A stretch of 64,000 nucleotides of DNA from assembly GCA_903875445.1 (NCBI GenBank), contig CAIQWD010000056.1:50003-114002 (forward strand), read 5' to 3'. The notes under the pieces are model-generated. The model made no database searches, had not been told where the DNA came from, and worked only from the letters and a program-made list of their open reading frames with translations. Below are positions 11,394 to 21,015 of the stretch, piece by piece; position 1 is the stretch's first letter; each line of letters begins with the position of its first letter. The position numbers and the translations under genes are program-made. This DNA comes from an uncultured delta proteobacterium. GTDB lineage: Bacteria; Desulfobacterota; Desulfobulbia; Desulfobulbales; Desulfocapsaceae.

Positions 11394-12704
11394 TCAGTCC
11401 CTGTCCTGGTGGGCGGGAAGATAGACAGTGAAGCAGGCACCCTGACCGGGCGTGCTGTCAACCTTGATATAGCCGCCGAAGCTGCGGACGATCCGGTCAA
11501 CGATGGACAGACCGAGCCCCATGCCGGAACCGGTCGCCCTGGTGGTAAAAAATGGATCAAAGATCTTCTCCTGATTGGCCTGGGAGATACCCTCGCCATT
11601 ATCGCACACGGCTATAAGGACAAAGGGTTCTTCCCGCAGGGTCGTAGGATTGATGGAGGCCTTGATGGTCGTGCTGATGGTCAAGCGCGGCTCGGCAATC
11701 TTACCCATGGAAAGAATGGCGTTCTGGATAAGATTGAAAAAGACCTGTTCGAATTTGACCTCCTGCCCCATAACCTCAATAGTCTGCTGGGTATCGAGCT
11801 GCAGATAGAGGCCAATGTCGGAGAGGGTCATCTGCGACTCGAAAAAGTTGAGGATATCGAGAATGATGACGTTGATGTTCACCGGGACCATGGTATCCCT
11901 GGCCTTGCTGGCGAAGCTCTTCAGGCTGTTGATGATGCTTGAGGCCTTGTTCACCCGATCAATGATAATACTGAGATTTTCTTCCAGCATCTTATGGTTT
12001 TTCAGAGGATCCTGCATGGCCTTCAGACCGTTTCTGGCAAGCAGGAGGATGGCATTTAACGGCTGGGTCAATTCGTGGCCGATACCGGCGGCCATTTCTC
12101 CCAGGCTGGCGAGGCGGGCCGAGTGGGTCAGCTGATCCTGAACCTCGCGCATCCTAGCCATCATCTTGTAAAAATCGCTTTTGTCCGAGGCGATAAGCAT
12201 GTGCAGCACCCGTCCCGACTCGGTAACATAGGTTGAACCCTTGAGGGTTACCGGAATCTCCCGACCGCCAACCGCCCGGAGATTGGTCTCGATGATTTGA
12301 AATTCCCCGTCAGCCAGGGCCTCGCGAATCATTGTACAATTTTCCCGATCGACCAGGTCGGATAGATTGAGAGGTTCATTCTTATTGAGGACATAGCCGA
12401 GACAGCGGGTAAATTCGTTGTTACACTGGACCACATACAGATCCTTGTCGAGGAGGAAAAACAACTCGGCCAGGCTCGTGAGAATCTTGTTGGTAAATTC
12501 CTTACCTGCCTGTAGTTCCTCATGTTTTTTCAAAACCCGGATAACCAGATCGGTCTTCTGTTTTTCGAGAAGTTTGACCAGGCTGTTTTCTATGTTTTCC
12601 GGATCTTGCCGTTTGGGCAATTCCTGTTTGCGGTCGTCCACGGATTCCTTCTTTGTCACCTTTTTTCTCCATTGCCCTGATTTTTGCTCGGGACCTGTCA
12701 CCAT
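11394..12704 (-). CDS. PAS sensor histidine kinase (ORF track extends to 12827; start near [10 protein letters not shown] preferred)
   Basis: [21 protein letters not shown]-box; [19 protein letters not shown]-box; no transmembrane segment seen. Confidence 0.9.
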   Translation of the reverse strand: MVTGPEQKSGQWRKKVTKKESVDDRKQELPKRQDPENIENSLVKLLEKQKTDLVIRVLKKHEELQAGKEFTNKILTSLAELFFLLDKDLYVVQCNNEFTRCLGYVLNKNEPLNLSDLVDRENCTMIREALADGEFQIIETNLRAVGGREIPVTLKGSTYVTESGRVLHMLIASDKSDFYKMMARMREVQDQLTHSARLASLGEMAAGIGHELTQPLNAILLLARNGLKAMQDPLKNHKMLEENLSIIIDRVNKASSIINSLKSFASKARDTMVPVNINVIILDILNFFESQMTLSDIGLYLQLDTQQTIEVMGQEVKFEQVFFNLIQNAILSMGKIAEPRLTISTTIKASINPTTLREEPFVLIAVCDNGEGISQANQEKIFDPFFTTRATGSGMGLGLSIVDRIVRSFGGYIKVDSTPGQGACFTVYLPAHQDRD

Positions 12705-12891
12705 TTCTGCACATAGTCTATTTCTACGGGAAATACAATAGCATAACTGTTTAAGAGAGTCTTTTCCGGCACCAAAGCTATACAGCCTTGGTCGGTGGTA
12801 TTGGTTATTACGACTCCTACCTATCATATATTCATCTAATATCTATTTGTAATAATTACATATAATAAAACATTTCCGGAGATTTTCCCTT

Positions 12892-12907
12892 TGGCCCGAA
12901 AGTTGCT
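12892..12907 (+). promoter_or_regulatory. Sigma-54 (-24/-12) promoter
   Basis: TGGCCCGAAAGTTGCT: GG-N10-GC spacing, near consensus TGGCACG-N4-TTGCW; 100 bp upstream of the ORF at 13007. Confidence 0.8.
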
Positions 12908-13006
12908 TTTAATAGTGACAAGGAACTGGTACGGGCCTCTACCGGCACACCGGAACTGTAGGCTGAGGGAAATTTCTAAAAGGTCGCTTGACGGATTCAG
13001 GTTTAA

Positions 13007-13633
13007 ATGATGACGGAAAAGATAAAAAAAGAAGAGCCGCAGGCATTGAGGATCGAACAGGTGGCTCTCCTATGCGGCGTCTCCGTAGCCCGAGTTGACA
13101 ACTGGATCGAGAAAAACGGCCTCAAATTCATTGTCTCGCTAGGAGAGTTAAAGGTACGACAGGAAGATCTCGTAGGGTTTCTCATGCACTACAATATGCC
13201 CATCCCAGGAGGTATCCTGCCTATCAACTCAAAAAAGGTTCTCTTCATCTGTCCCGGCAAAAGAGGCAGAAAGGCCGGAAATAAGTTTTTCCGACTGTTC
13301 TCCGAACAGTTCAGCCGAAAGGCCAACTGCTTCATGGACAGTGTCACATTTGGCAAGGGTGCGGAATATAAAATCCTTACCTTTCTGCCCGATCTCATCC
13401 TGGCGGACGCGGTGAATGGTGACGAAGAGGCGCTGAACGTTATCCGTTTTGTCAAAAGTATCGGCGGCATGCGGGCCGTAGCCCTGGTACGACGTAATCT
13501 GGCCGGGGCGAAAAGGGAGCGGATACTCGCTGCCGGTGCCAATGCGGTGGTGGAACGAAATACGGCCTGGGATGAACTCCTTGCCTGTTTCAACAGGGTC
13601 TTCAACTCCCTCGGCGACAACCCCTCACGGTAG
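13007..13633 (+). CDS. HTH (MerR/excisionase-like) protein with C-terminal degenerate receiver-like domain
   Basis: LRIEQVALLCGVSVARVDNWIEKNGLKF...RQEDLVGFL; then KKVLFICPG...PDLILADAVNGDEEALNVIRFVKSIGGMRAVALVRRN...AAGANAVVERN. Confidence 0.7.
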   Translation: MMTEKIKKEEPQALRIEQVALLCGVSVARVDNWIEKNGLKFIVSLGELKVRQEDLVGFLMHYNMPIPGGILPINSKKVLFICPGKRGRKAGNKFFRLFSEQFSRKANCFMDSVTFGKGAEYKILTFLPDLILADAVNGDEEALNVIRFVKSIGGMRAVALVRRNLAGAKRERILAAGANAVVERNTAWDELLACFNRVFNSLGDNPSR

Positions 13634-13708
13634 CTGGTCGGGTTGCGCAGTTTTTAATAACATAACAGATTTTTACAAACAGTTCCAAGCAGATAAGAGC
13701 GAAGCCGA

Positions 13709-15421
13709 ATGGAAACCACCCAATACAAAAGAGTCTGGCTGCGATTGACCGGGGTCTTTTGTCTTCTCATCACCGTGCCGGTGGCGATTCTGGTTCTGGT
13801 TACCACCAATAGCCTGAGGGATGCGGCGATCAACAAGATCGAGGTATCTCTTGGCCGGCTCATCGAACACAAAAGGGATGTGGTCAACCTTTTTTTGAAA
13901 GAAAAAGAAGATCTCCTCACCATGATGGTCGGCATGTATCCCATTACCTACCTCGGTCGCCAGGAAAATCTCGACAACCTCTTTATTGCCGTCAATAAAA
14001 CCGGCAGTATAGTCGATCTGCACGTCATTGATTCTTCCGGCAAACAATTGGCCTATGTCGGGCCTTACGCCCAAAGCCTCATCGGCAAAAATTACTATGA
14101 TGCTCAATGGTTTCAGGATGTCCTTATCAACGGTAGCCATGTCAGCGATGTTTTTCTCGGTTTTCGCAATGTCCCCCACTTCATTGTAGCGGTCGCCGAT
14201 CCTCTGAAAACCTATGTGCTGCGGGCAACTATTAACTCGGAACAATTTAATCGACTCCTCCTCAGTTCGCAGATCGGCCCGCACGGCGACTCCTTTATCG
14301 TCAATCGAGAGGGTACCCTGCAAACCCCCAGCCGGGCAGGGCTCAGCGAATTAAACAGTGAAGACAGGCTCTTGCTCGAACACCACGAAGGAACCACCAT
14401 TGTCAAAAGAGATGAAAACGTTGTTGTGCCGGGCGACGACAAGGTCGTGACCGATTTAGGCAAAACGTCGATAGTCAAAAGAGGAGAGAGTATCGTCGCC
14501 ACCAGATGGGTGAAAGACGGCCAGTGGTGCCTCATTGTCAAGGCCTTGATCGAGGATTCGCTCGGGCCATTCTATAAGGTCCGCAATAACATCATCATTG
14601 TCATTATTGTGACAAGTGCTGTCTTCCTAGCCATTGCCGTACTTTTCGCCAACTATTTTCTGCAAAGGATCGAAAAAGAGGATCGCAACAGGGCTGAACT
14701 TGGCCACCAGATGGTACAGATGGAAAAAATGGCGACAGTCGGCAGGCTTGCCACCGGCATCGCCCATGAGATCAACAATCCGCTGCAGATCATTACCAGT
14801 CAGGCCGGTTGGATCGGCGAATTGCTGCCTGAGGAAGAGCCGGACAAGGTCAAACATCTTGAGGAATATCAAAAAGCAATCGAGCAGATCAAGCACCATG
14901 TGCGCCGAGCCGGGACTATTACCCACAGGCTCCTCGGATTTTCTCGCAAGATTTCGGCGGAAAAACAGAATGTCCACCTCAACGAACTGATCGAAGAGAC
15001 CATCTCCTTTGTTGAAAAGGAAGCCGAGTACAACAACGTTTCAATCGTCAGAGAATATACCGAAAATCTCCCCGGCACCATGACCGATGGTCCACAGCTG
15101 CAGCAGGTATTTCTCAATCTCATCAATAATGCGATTGATGAAATCGGCCAGGGCGGGATTATCGAGATCCGCACGGCGATCGAGAGAAACACAAAACTGG
15201 TTGCCGAGTTCGCCGATAATGGCCACGGCATCAAGCCGGAAAACCTGAAAAGAATCTTCGATCCCTTTTTTACCACTAAGGACCCGGGCAAGGGCACCGG
15301 CCTTGGTCTCTATATCAGTTACGACATTGTCAAAAAACTTGGCGGGACAATAAGTGTCGCCAACAGAAACAGCGGGGGTGCGGTCTTTACCATCGTTCTG
15401 CCGATCATCAACGTCGACTAA
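13709..15421 (+). CDS. Membrane sensor histidine kinase with periplasmic Cache-like domain
   Basis: Two TM segments around ~250 aa; [21 protein letters not shown]-box; [20 protein letters not shown]. Confidence 0.93.
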   Translation: METTQYKRVWLRLTGVFCLLITVPVAILVLVTTNSLRDAAINKIEVSLGRLIEHKRDVVNLFLKEKEDLLTMMVGMYPITYLGRQENLDNLFIAVNKTGSIVDLHVIDSSGKQLAYVGPYAQSLIGKNYYDAQWFQDVLINGSHVSDVFLGFRNVPHFIVAVADPLKTYVLRATINSEQFNRLLLSSQIGPHGDSFIVNREGTLQTPSRAGLSELNSEDRLLLEHHEGTTIVKRDENVVVPGDDKVVTDLGKTSIVKRGESIVATRWVKDGQWCLIVKALIEDSLGPFYKVRNNIIIVIIVTSAVFLAIAVLFANYFLQRIEKEDRNRAELGHQMVQMEKMATVGRLATGIAHEINNPLQIITSQAGWIGELLPEEEPDKVKHLEEYQKAIEQIKHHVRRAGTITHRLLGFSRKISAEKQNVHLNELIEETISFVEKEAEYNNVSIVREYTENLPGTMTDGPQLQQVFLNLINNAIDEIGQGGIIEIRTAIERNTKLVAEFADNGHGIKPENLKRIFDPFFTTKDPGKGTGLGLYISYDIVKKLGGTISVANRNSGGAVFTIVLPIINVD

Positions 15422-15484
15422 TCGGCAATCGGGACGAGGGAAGCTTTCGCAAAAAGAAATTATTAACCAAAAAGGAGAAATACC

Positions 15485-15913
15485 GTGAGAGAATTTAATG
15501 TGCTGGTAGTCGACGATGAGCAGGAGTTTCTCGATATCACCGTTAAAAGACTGGAAAAACGAGGGCTGAAGGTGCAGGGGGCCGAAAGTGGCGAAAAGGC
15601 CCTGCAGATCCTTCTGCACAGTTCCACCGACGTCGTTCTGCTCGATGTAAAAATGCCGGGCATAGACGGTATCGAAACCTTGCGTCGTATTCGCAGCATG
15701 AAACCTCTGACCGAGGTGGTGCTGCTGACCGGTCATGCCTCCGTCGACTCGGGAATTGAAGGCATGAAACTGGGCGCCTTTGATTATCTGATGAAACCCA
15801 TCGAACTTGAGCCTCTTCTCGAGAAGCTGGCTGACGCCTACGAAAAGAAACGATTGCATCAGGAAAAAATAGAACAAGCAGAAATTAAGAGGAATATGTC
15901 GAAGCCCGCTTGA
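15485..15913 (+). CDS. Stand-alone receiver-domain response regulator
   Basis: VLVVDDEQEFLDIT...VVLLDVKMPGIDG...LTGHAS...LMKPIE; no output domain. Confidence 0.93.
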   Translation: MREFNVLVVDDEQEFLDITVKRLEKRGLKVQGAESGEKALQILLHSSTDVVLLDVKMPGIDGIETLRRIRSMKPLTEVVLLTGHASVDSGIEGMKLGAFDYLMKPIELEPLLEKLADAYEKKRLHQEKIEQAEIKRNMSKPA

Positions 15914-15988
15914 TCCGCCTTCCAGGCGGAGTATTTCGAGCTTGATTGTATTCTGTAAATATTACTTTAACTTGAAGAGGAGTGCATT

Positions 15989-17260
15989 ATGAGTTGTTTC
16001 AAAGACTTTTACAACCTGATGGTGCAGGGGTCGCAGGAATATGCCCGCTGGGACCTGGAGATGTCAACCAACATTTTGAAGAGTCGCAAGAGGAAGGGTG
16101 TTCTCCTCCTCATGCTACTGCCGATACTCATCGGTGGCATTGCTATTGCCGCTGGCGACGGGTCCGGATTACCCAGTGTTCTTGGCGGAAAGTCGGCATA
16201 CATGCCGTCCTACTACACCAACTTAATCTTTTTCGCCTCGATCTTTGTCGGGGTTTGCGCCGGTCTTATCACCGGCTGCATCGGCGCCGGTGGCGGTTTC
16301 ATCATCGCCCCCGCTCTGATGAGCGCCGGGGTCAAAGGTATTTTAGCGGTCGGCACCGATCTCTTCCATATCTTTGCCAAGGCGATCATGGGCAGTGTAC
16401 TGCATCGCAAACTCGGCAATATCTCGGTATCGCTGGCAGTGACCTTTCTTGTCGGCTCGCTGGTCGGAGCGACACTCGGCGGCATGCTCAACCGCTACCT
16501 CTATGACCTCAACCCGGTGTTGAGCGATATGTTCATCACTGCGGTGTATGTCTTCATCCTCGGTTTTTTGTCCTTTTATGCCCTCATCGACTACTTCAAG
16601 GCGAGAAGAGGTGAAGCCAAAGGCAAAAAGGTGGTGGAGGGTGAAGAAATCGCGCCGATGGGCAAAAAGGTACAATCGGTACATATCCCGCCGATGCTGA
16701 CCTTCGACGAAGGTGTCACCCCCGGTGGCCGTAAAATTTCGGCAATTTTCCTGGTGGTGGCCGGTCTCATCGTTGGCCTTGCCGCCTCGATCATGGGCGT
16801 CGGTGGTGGTTTTCTTACCTTCCCGATCTTTGTCTACGGCCTCGGCGTCTCGTCGATGACCACCGTCGGTACCGACATTTTCCAGATCGTCTTCACCGCC
16901 GGTTACAGCGCCCTCAGTCAGTACGCCCTCTACGGTTTCGTCTTCTACACCCTGGCCATGGGCATGCTGCTCGGTTCCCTCATCGGCGTACAGATCGGTT
17001 CCCTCGTTACCAAGGTTGTTCCGGGCATCATGATCCGCGGCTTTTTCGCCTTGGCGGTAACAGCCGGTTTTATCAACCGCCTCTTCGCCCTGCCGGAAAA
17101 ACTGCAGAGCCTTGGCATTATCAAGATCACCAAGGAACTTGGCGATCTTTCCAACACGGTAGGCAATGTCTTGTTTTTCATCGTTATCGGTGCCTTTGCC
17201 ATCTGGGTATTCTACGCATTTTTCAGTAATGTTTCCAAATTGAAAACGGAGGGCAACTAA
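15989..17260 (+). CDS. TauE/SafE family membrane permease (sulfite/organosulfonate exporter-like)
   Basis: Two-fold repeated GAGGGFIIAPALMSAGV / GVGGGFLTFPIFVYGLGVSS motifs; multi-TM. Confidence 0.88.
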   Translation: MSCFKDFYNLMVQGSQEYARWDLEMSTNILKSRKRKGVLLLMLLPILIGGIAIAAGDGSGLPSVLGGKSAYMPSYYTNLIFFASIFVGVCAGLITGCIGAGGGFIIAPALMSAGVKGILAVGTDLFHIFAKAIMGSVLHRKLGNISVSLAVTFLVGSLVGATLGGMLNRYLYDLNPVLSDMFITAVYVFILGFLSFYALIDYFKARRGEAKGKKVVEGEEIAPMGKKVQSVHIPPMLTFDEGVTPGGRKISAIFLVVAGLIVGLAASIMGVGGGFLTFPIFVYGLGVSSMTTVGTDIFQIVFTAGYSALSQYALYGFVFYTLAMGMLLGSLIGVQIGSLVTKVVPGIMIRGFFALAVTAGFINRLFALPEKLQSLGIIKITKELGDLSNTVGNVLFFIVIGAFAIWVFYAFFSNVSKLKTEGN

Positions 17261-17261
17261 T

Positions 17262-17951
17262 ATGAGCATGCAAGCAAAACTCAAAACCCGCGGCATCATC
17301 ATGCTGCTGACCTTCTTCATCCTCCTGGCGGTCATCTTCAGCCCGGTTTTCCCTGGAAAGATCAATGGTCTTGATTTTATGGACAATCTATTCAATATGA
17401 TCTCCAAAGGTTCATCATACTTCATCCCCGAATCGATGAAGAAAAGTGAAAAGTATGCCGGTAAGACAATCGAGGTTAAACTAAAATTCGACGATGAAAA
17501 AAGGGTGGCCGAGACAGCTAAACAGCTTGCCGGCACTGGTGCACAGGTGACGGCTTCCGGCAAAGATTTGGCAATTAAAGGGGATGTGGGTCAGATTCTC
17601 AAGGCCAGTCTCATTGATTCCGACTTTATGTTCAAAAACGATGGCAAGCCGGTCGCCGAAAAATACGGTTTCTCAGAAAAACAAGCCATGGTCAATTGGC
17701 ATATCTTGTTCAAAAAAATCAGCACCGATCTGACCAAACAGGAGAAGTTTGCGGATGCTAAGCCCTTTGCTGATGTCCAGAAAAAGGCTTTGGAGCCGGC
17801 CTATAACTACTATGGTGTAAAGGCCGAAGACTGGAAGGAAAAAATAGCGATGGTGTGTTTCGCTCTAGCCTTTTATGTGTTCTATACCGTATGGTATGGT
17901 TTTGGACTCATGTACCTCTTTGAGGGACTTGGCCTGAAGATCGGTCATTAA
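17262..17951 (+). CDS. TauE-linked membrane protein with two terminal TM helices and a periplasmic-sized middle region
   Basis: N- and C-terminal hydrophobic helices; start lies immediately after the permease stop codon. Confidence 0.6.
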   Translation: MSMQAKLKTRGIIMLLTFFILLAVIFSPVFPGKINGLDFMDNLFNMISKGSSYFIPESMKKSEKYAGKTIEVKLKFDDEKRVAETAKQLAGTGAQVTASGKDLAIKGDVGQILKASLIDSDFMFKNDGKPVAEKYGFSEKQAMVNWHILFKKISTDLTKQEKFADAKPFADVQKKALEPAYNYYGVKAEDWKEKIAMVCFALAFYVFYTVWYGFGLMYLFEGLGLKIGH

Positions 17952-18026
17952 CACCCGGTTCGACAACAGGGCGGGCCAGGTAAGGGATATTTAACCGGGA
18001 CCCGCCCTTGCTCGAAAGGGTAATAT

Positions 18027-20654
18027 ATGAAGAAGATATTCAATTATTTAAAGTACATATTTTCATCAACTCCCCCAGAGGAGCCTCTCGACCCCGAGGA
18101 ACTCAAGGTAAGTTTCAAGCGCCGTTACGGCAATTTCCGCAGTCTTCTCACCGCCAATAACAACGCTCTGCAGGCCATGGCCGAGCTGGAGAAAATTTAC
18201 TACAGCGGCGATTCCTACCGGATGGCAACGATTCGTTCCAAGGTCACCACCATCCTCGTCAATGTCTATAAAATGGTCCGCAATCTCAGAGAGATGGCGG
18301 ATGGCAGATACCAAGACCTGGAGACGATCTTCGAGCAAATCGGTCACGATCTCGTGGCGATCTTAGAACAAAAACCGGCCCGCCATGAAGGGCCTTTCAT
18401 CCTGCCGCTCGCTGAAATCGGCAGAGGGCAGAGGAGCCAGACCGGCGAGAAGATGGCGAATCTCGGTGAGGTTGCCGCCATCCCCGGTCTTATGGTCCCG
18501 GCAGGCTTTGTCGTCACCGCCTCGGCTACCGGTCATTTTCTTACCACCACTCTGCTCGACGAAATCAATCGCCGCCTGCAGATTCTCGACCCTGACGACC
18601 TTGACCGCCTCTTCCAGACCTGTGAAGAAATAAAAAAAATAGTGAGAGAAAGCCCCCTGCCCCGCGATCTCGAAGAATTGCTGCATGTCCATTACGGTCG
18701 CCTTGAAAAACTGACCCATGCCGGAGTTAAGGTAGCCATGCGCTCAAGCGCCATCGGTGAGGATTCCGCCGGAGTCTCCTTTGCAGGGCTGTATCGCTCG
18801 GTTTTACACATCGACAAGGAGTCCCTTGCCACAGCCTATAAAGAGGTCATTGCCGGAAAATACGGCACCAAGGCCGTCGCCTACAGGCGCAAGCGGGGCT
18901 ACCGCCATGAGGATATCGAGATGTGCGTCGGTTGCATGACCATGATCGACGCCCTAGTCAGCGGAGTAACCTATTCCAGCGATCCTTCCGGCGATGAAAA
19001 CGAGACCATCCGCATCAACGCCGTGTCCGGCCTTGCCACCAGCGTGGTTGATGGCACCAGACCCACCGATCTCTATCTGGTCAGTCGAGTAAAGCCCCAT
19101 ACCCTGGTGTATAGCGAAATCCGCCAGGATCGCGACAATTCGGCAAATCCCCATGCCGCACCCTCTACCCTCACCTATGGCCAACTGAAAAAGCTGGCAG
19201 AGACGGCCATGACGCTCGAGCAGCATTTCGCTGCACCCCAGGATATCGAATGGTCTTTTGATCATCAGGGAAGGCTTTTTATCTTACAGAGCCGGTCGAT
19301 TCCTTTCCATCACCGACAAATCGCCGAGCAACCCAAGGAAATTACGGACGGTGGGGATGGTGGCGAAGAGCCCATTCTCTTCGGAGGGATTTGCGCTTCC
19401 AAAGGTATTGTCTGCGGCGAGGTAATGCGGATCGACTCGGTAACCCAATTACAAAGTTTCCCGCAAGGTGCGGTGTTGCTGGTTGAACATCCGCTGCCGG
19501 AATGGGCGCCCCTGCTTGGTCGAGCGGCGGCATTGATCGCCGGGCATGGCAGCGAGGCCGGGCATCTGGCCACCGTGGCCCGAGAATTTGCCATCCCCGC
19601 TCTCCTTAATCTGCCGGAGGCGCTGACGACCCTCGGTAACGGCCAGACCATCACCGTCAACGCCGCGGCCCGGGCAATTTACAGCGGTTGCCGGGAAGAT
19701 CTGCTGCGAGCCAGGGAGGTAAAAAAAGACATCATGGCCGGCAGCCCGGTACAGCGCCTCGTCACCGAGACCCTGCAGCATATCACGCCGCTCAATCTGA
19801 GCGACCCGGCCTCACACCAGTTTAAATCCAAGTGGTGCGAAACCCTCCACGACATCACCCGGTTTTGCCACGAGAAATCGGTGACCGAGATGTTCAATTT
19901 TGGAGAAAAACACCATTTCCACGAGGGTGCGGCCAAACGGCTGGTCGGCAAGGTGCCACTCGAATGGTGGGTGATCGATCTGGCCGACGGTTTTCAGGAA
20001 GGCGCCGACGTCAGTGGTTCGACGGTGCGGGTCGAGGAAATTGTCTCGGTGCCGATGCAGGCGATCTGGCGCGGCATTTCCGCCTTCCCCTGGGAAGGAC
20101 CACCGCGGGTGAGTATGCGGGGATTCGGGGCCATTATTTTTCAATCGGCCATGCGGCCGGACCTTGATCCGGCGGTAGCCTCGAACCTGACCACTAAAAA
20201 TTATTTTCTCATTTCAAAAAATTTCTGCAATCTCAGCGTCCGTCTGGGGTATCATTACGCGATGATCGAGGCGTATCTCAGCGACCTCCTCACCGAGAAT
20301 TATGTAACTTTTCGTTTCAAAGGAGGGGCAGCGGACATGCGACGCAAGGCGGTGCGGGCAAAACTTTTGGCCGAGATCCTGGAGTCCTTCGATTTCCGTA
20401 TCGAACTGAGGTCCGATGCGCTGCTGGCAAGGATCAAGAAGCGGCCAAGGGGTTTTCTTGAAGAGCGCCTGCAGATCCTTGGGTATCTGACCCTGCACGC
20501 TCGCCAGCTTGATATGGTCATGGACGATCCACACATGGTCGAAAGATATAAGCAAAAATTTCTGACGGACATTGCCGAAATGCTTGCCCGCCGTGATCCA
20601 TTAATCCAAGGAGAGGCTGGAAATGGCGAAGAACAACAAAGTGTTGCTGGTTGA
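18027..20654 (+). CDS. PEP synthase/PPDK-like protein (ATP-grasp plus swivelling His domain, unusual C-terminus)
   Basis: GEKMANLGEVAAIPGLMVPAGFVVTA; VAMRSSAIGEDSAGVSFAGLY; GHGSEAGHLATVAREFAIPAL. Confidence 0.85.
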   Translation: MKKIFNYLKYIFSSTPPEEPLDPEELKVSFKRRYGNFRSLLTANNNALQAMAELEKIYYSGDSYRMATIRSKVTTILVNVYKMVRNLREMADGRYQDLETIFEQIGHDLVAILEQKPARHEGPFILPLAEIGRGQRSQTGEKMANLGEVAAIPGLMVPAGFVVTASATGHFLTTTLLDEINRRLQILDPDDLDRLFQTCEEIKKIVRESPLPRDLEELLHVHYGRLEKLTHAGVKVAMRSSAIGEDSAGVSFAGLYRSVLHIDKESLATAYKEVIAGKYGTKAVAYRRKRGYRHEDIEMCVGCMTMIDALVSGVTYSSDPSGDENETIRINAVSGLATSVVDGTRPTDLYLVSRVKPHTLVYSEIRQDRDNSANPHAAPSTLTYGQLKKLAETAMTLEQHFAAPQDIEWSFDHQGRLFILQSRSIPFHHRQIAEQPKEITDGGDGGEEPILFGGICASKGIVCGEVMRIDSVTQLQSFPQGAVLLVEHPLPEWAPLLGRAAALIAGHGSEAGHLATVAREFAIPALLNLPEALTTLGNGQTITVNAAARAIYSGCREDLLRAREVKKDIMAGSPVQRLVTETLQHITPLNLSDPASHQFKSKWCETLHDITRFCHEKSVTEMFNFGEKHHFHEGAAKRLVGKVPLEWWVIDLADGFQEGADVSGSTVRVEEIVSVPMQAIWRGISAFPWEGPPRVSMRGFGAIIFQSAMRPDLDPAVASNLTTKNYFLISKNFCNLSVRLGYHYAMIEAYLSDLLTENYVTFRFKGGAADMRRKAVRAKLLAEILESFDFRIELRSDALLARIKKRPRGFLEERLQILGYLTLHARQLDMVMDDPHMVERYKQKFLTDIAEMLARRDPLIQGEAGNGEEQQSVAG

Positions 20655-21015
20655 CGACGAGGCCGATTTCCGTGAAATCATGGGCTCTTTTCTCAAACGG
20701 CGGAAAATCGCCTACGAAACCGCGGGTGGATGCATGGAGGCATTAGACTGGCTGGGGCAAGACCACTTCAATGTGGTGGTTATGGACGTGGTCATGCCCG
20801 GCCTCGACGGACTCAAGTGTATGGCCGAAATGAAAAAGCTCCAACCCGAACTGGCGATCATTATCCTCACCGGCAATGCCTCGATCAACACCGGGGTCAT
20901 GAGCATGAAACAGGGGGCCTTCGACTTTTGCATGAAACCGGTCGATTTCGAAGAACTGCTGGAGAGGATCATCCTCGCAGGGGAGAAAAGTGGTTTAAGG
21001 GCAACACCACAGTGA
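20623..21015 (+). CDS. Stand-alone receiver-domain response regulator
   Basis: VLLVDDEADFREIM...VVVMDVVMPGLDG...LTGNAS...MKPVD; overlaps the 3' end of the preceding gene. Confidence 0.92.
   Translation: MAKNNKVLLVDDEADFREIMGSFLKRRKIAYETAGGCMEALDWLGQDHFNVVVMDVVMPGLDGLKCMAEMKKLQPELAIIILTGNASINTGVMSMKQGAFDFCMKPVDFEELLERIILAGEKSGLRATPQ

Noticed and set aside
16343-17563. 406-aa minus-strand ORF
   Set aside because: Antisense to the TauE-like permease and its partner; His/Asp/Glu-rich low-plausibility protein typical of antisense of membrane genes
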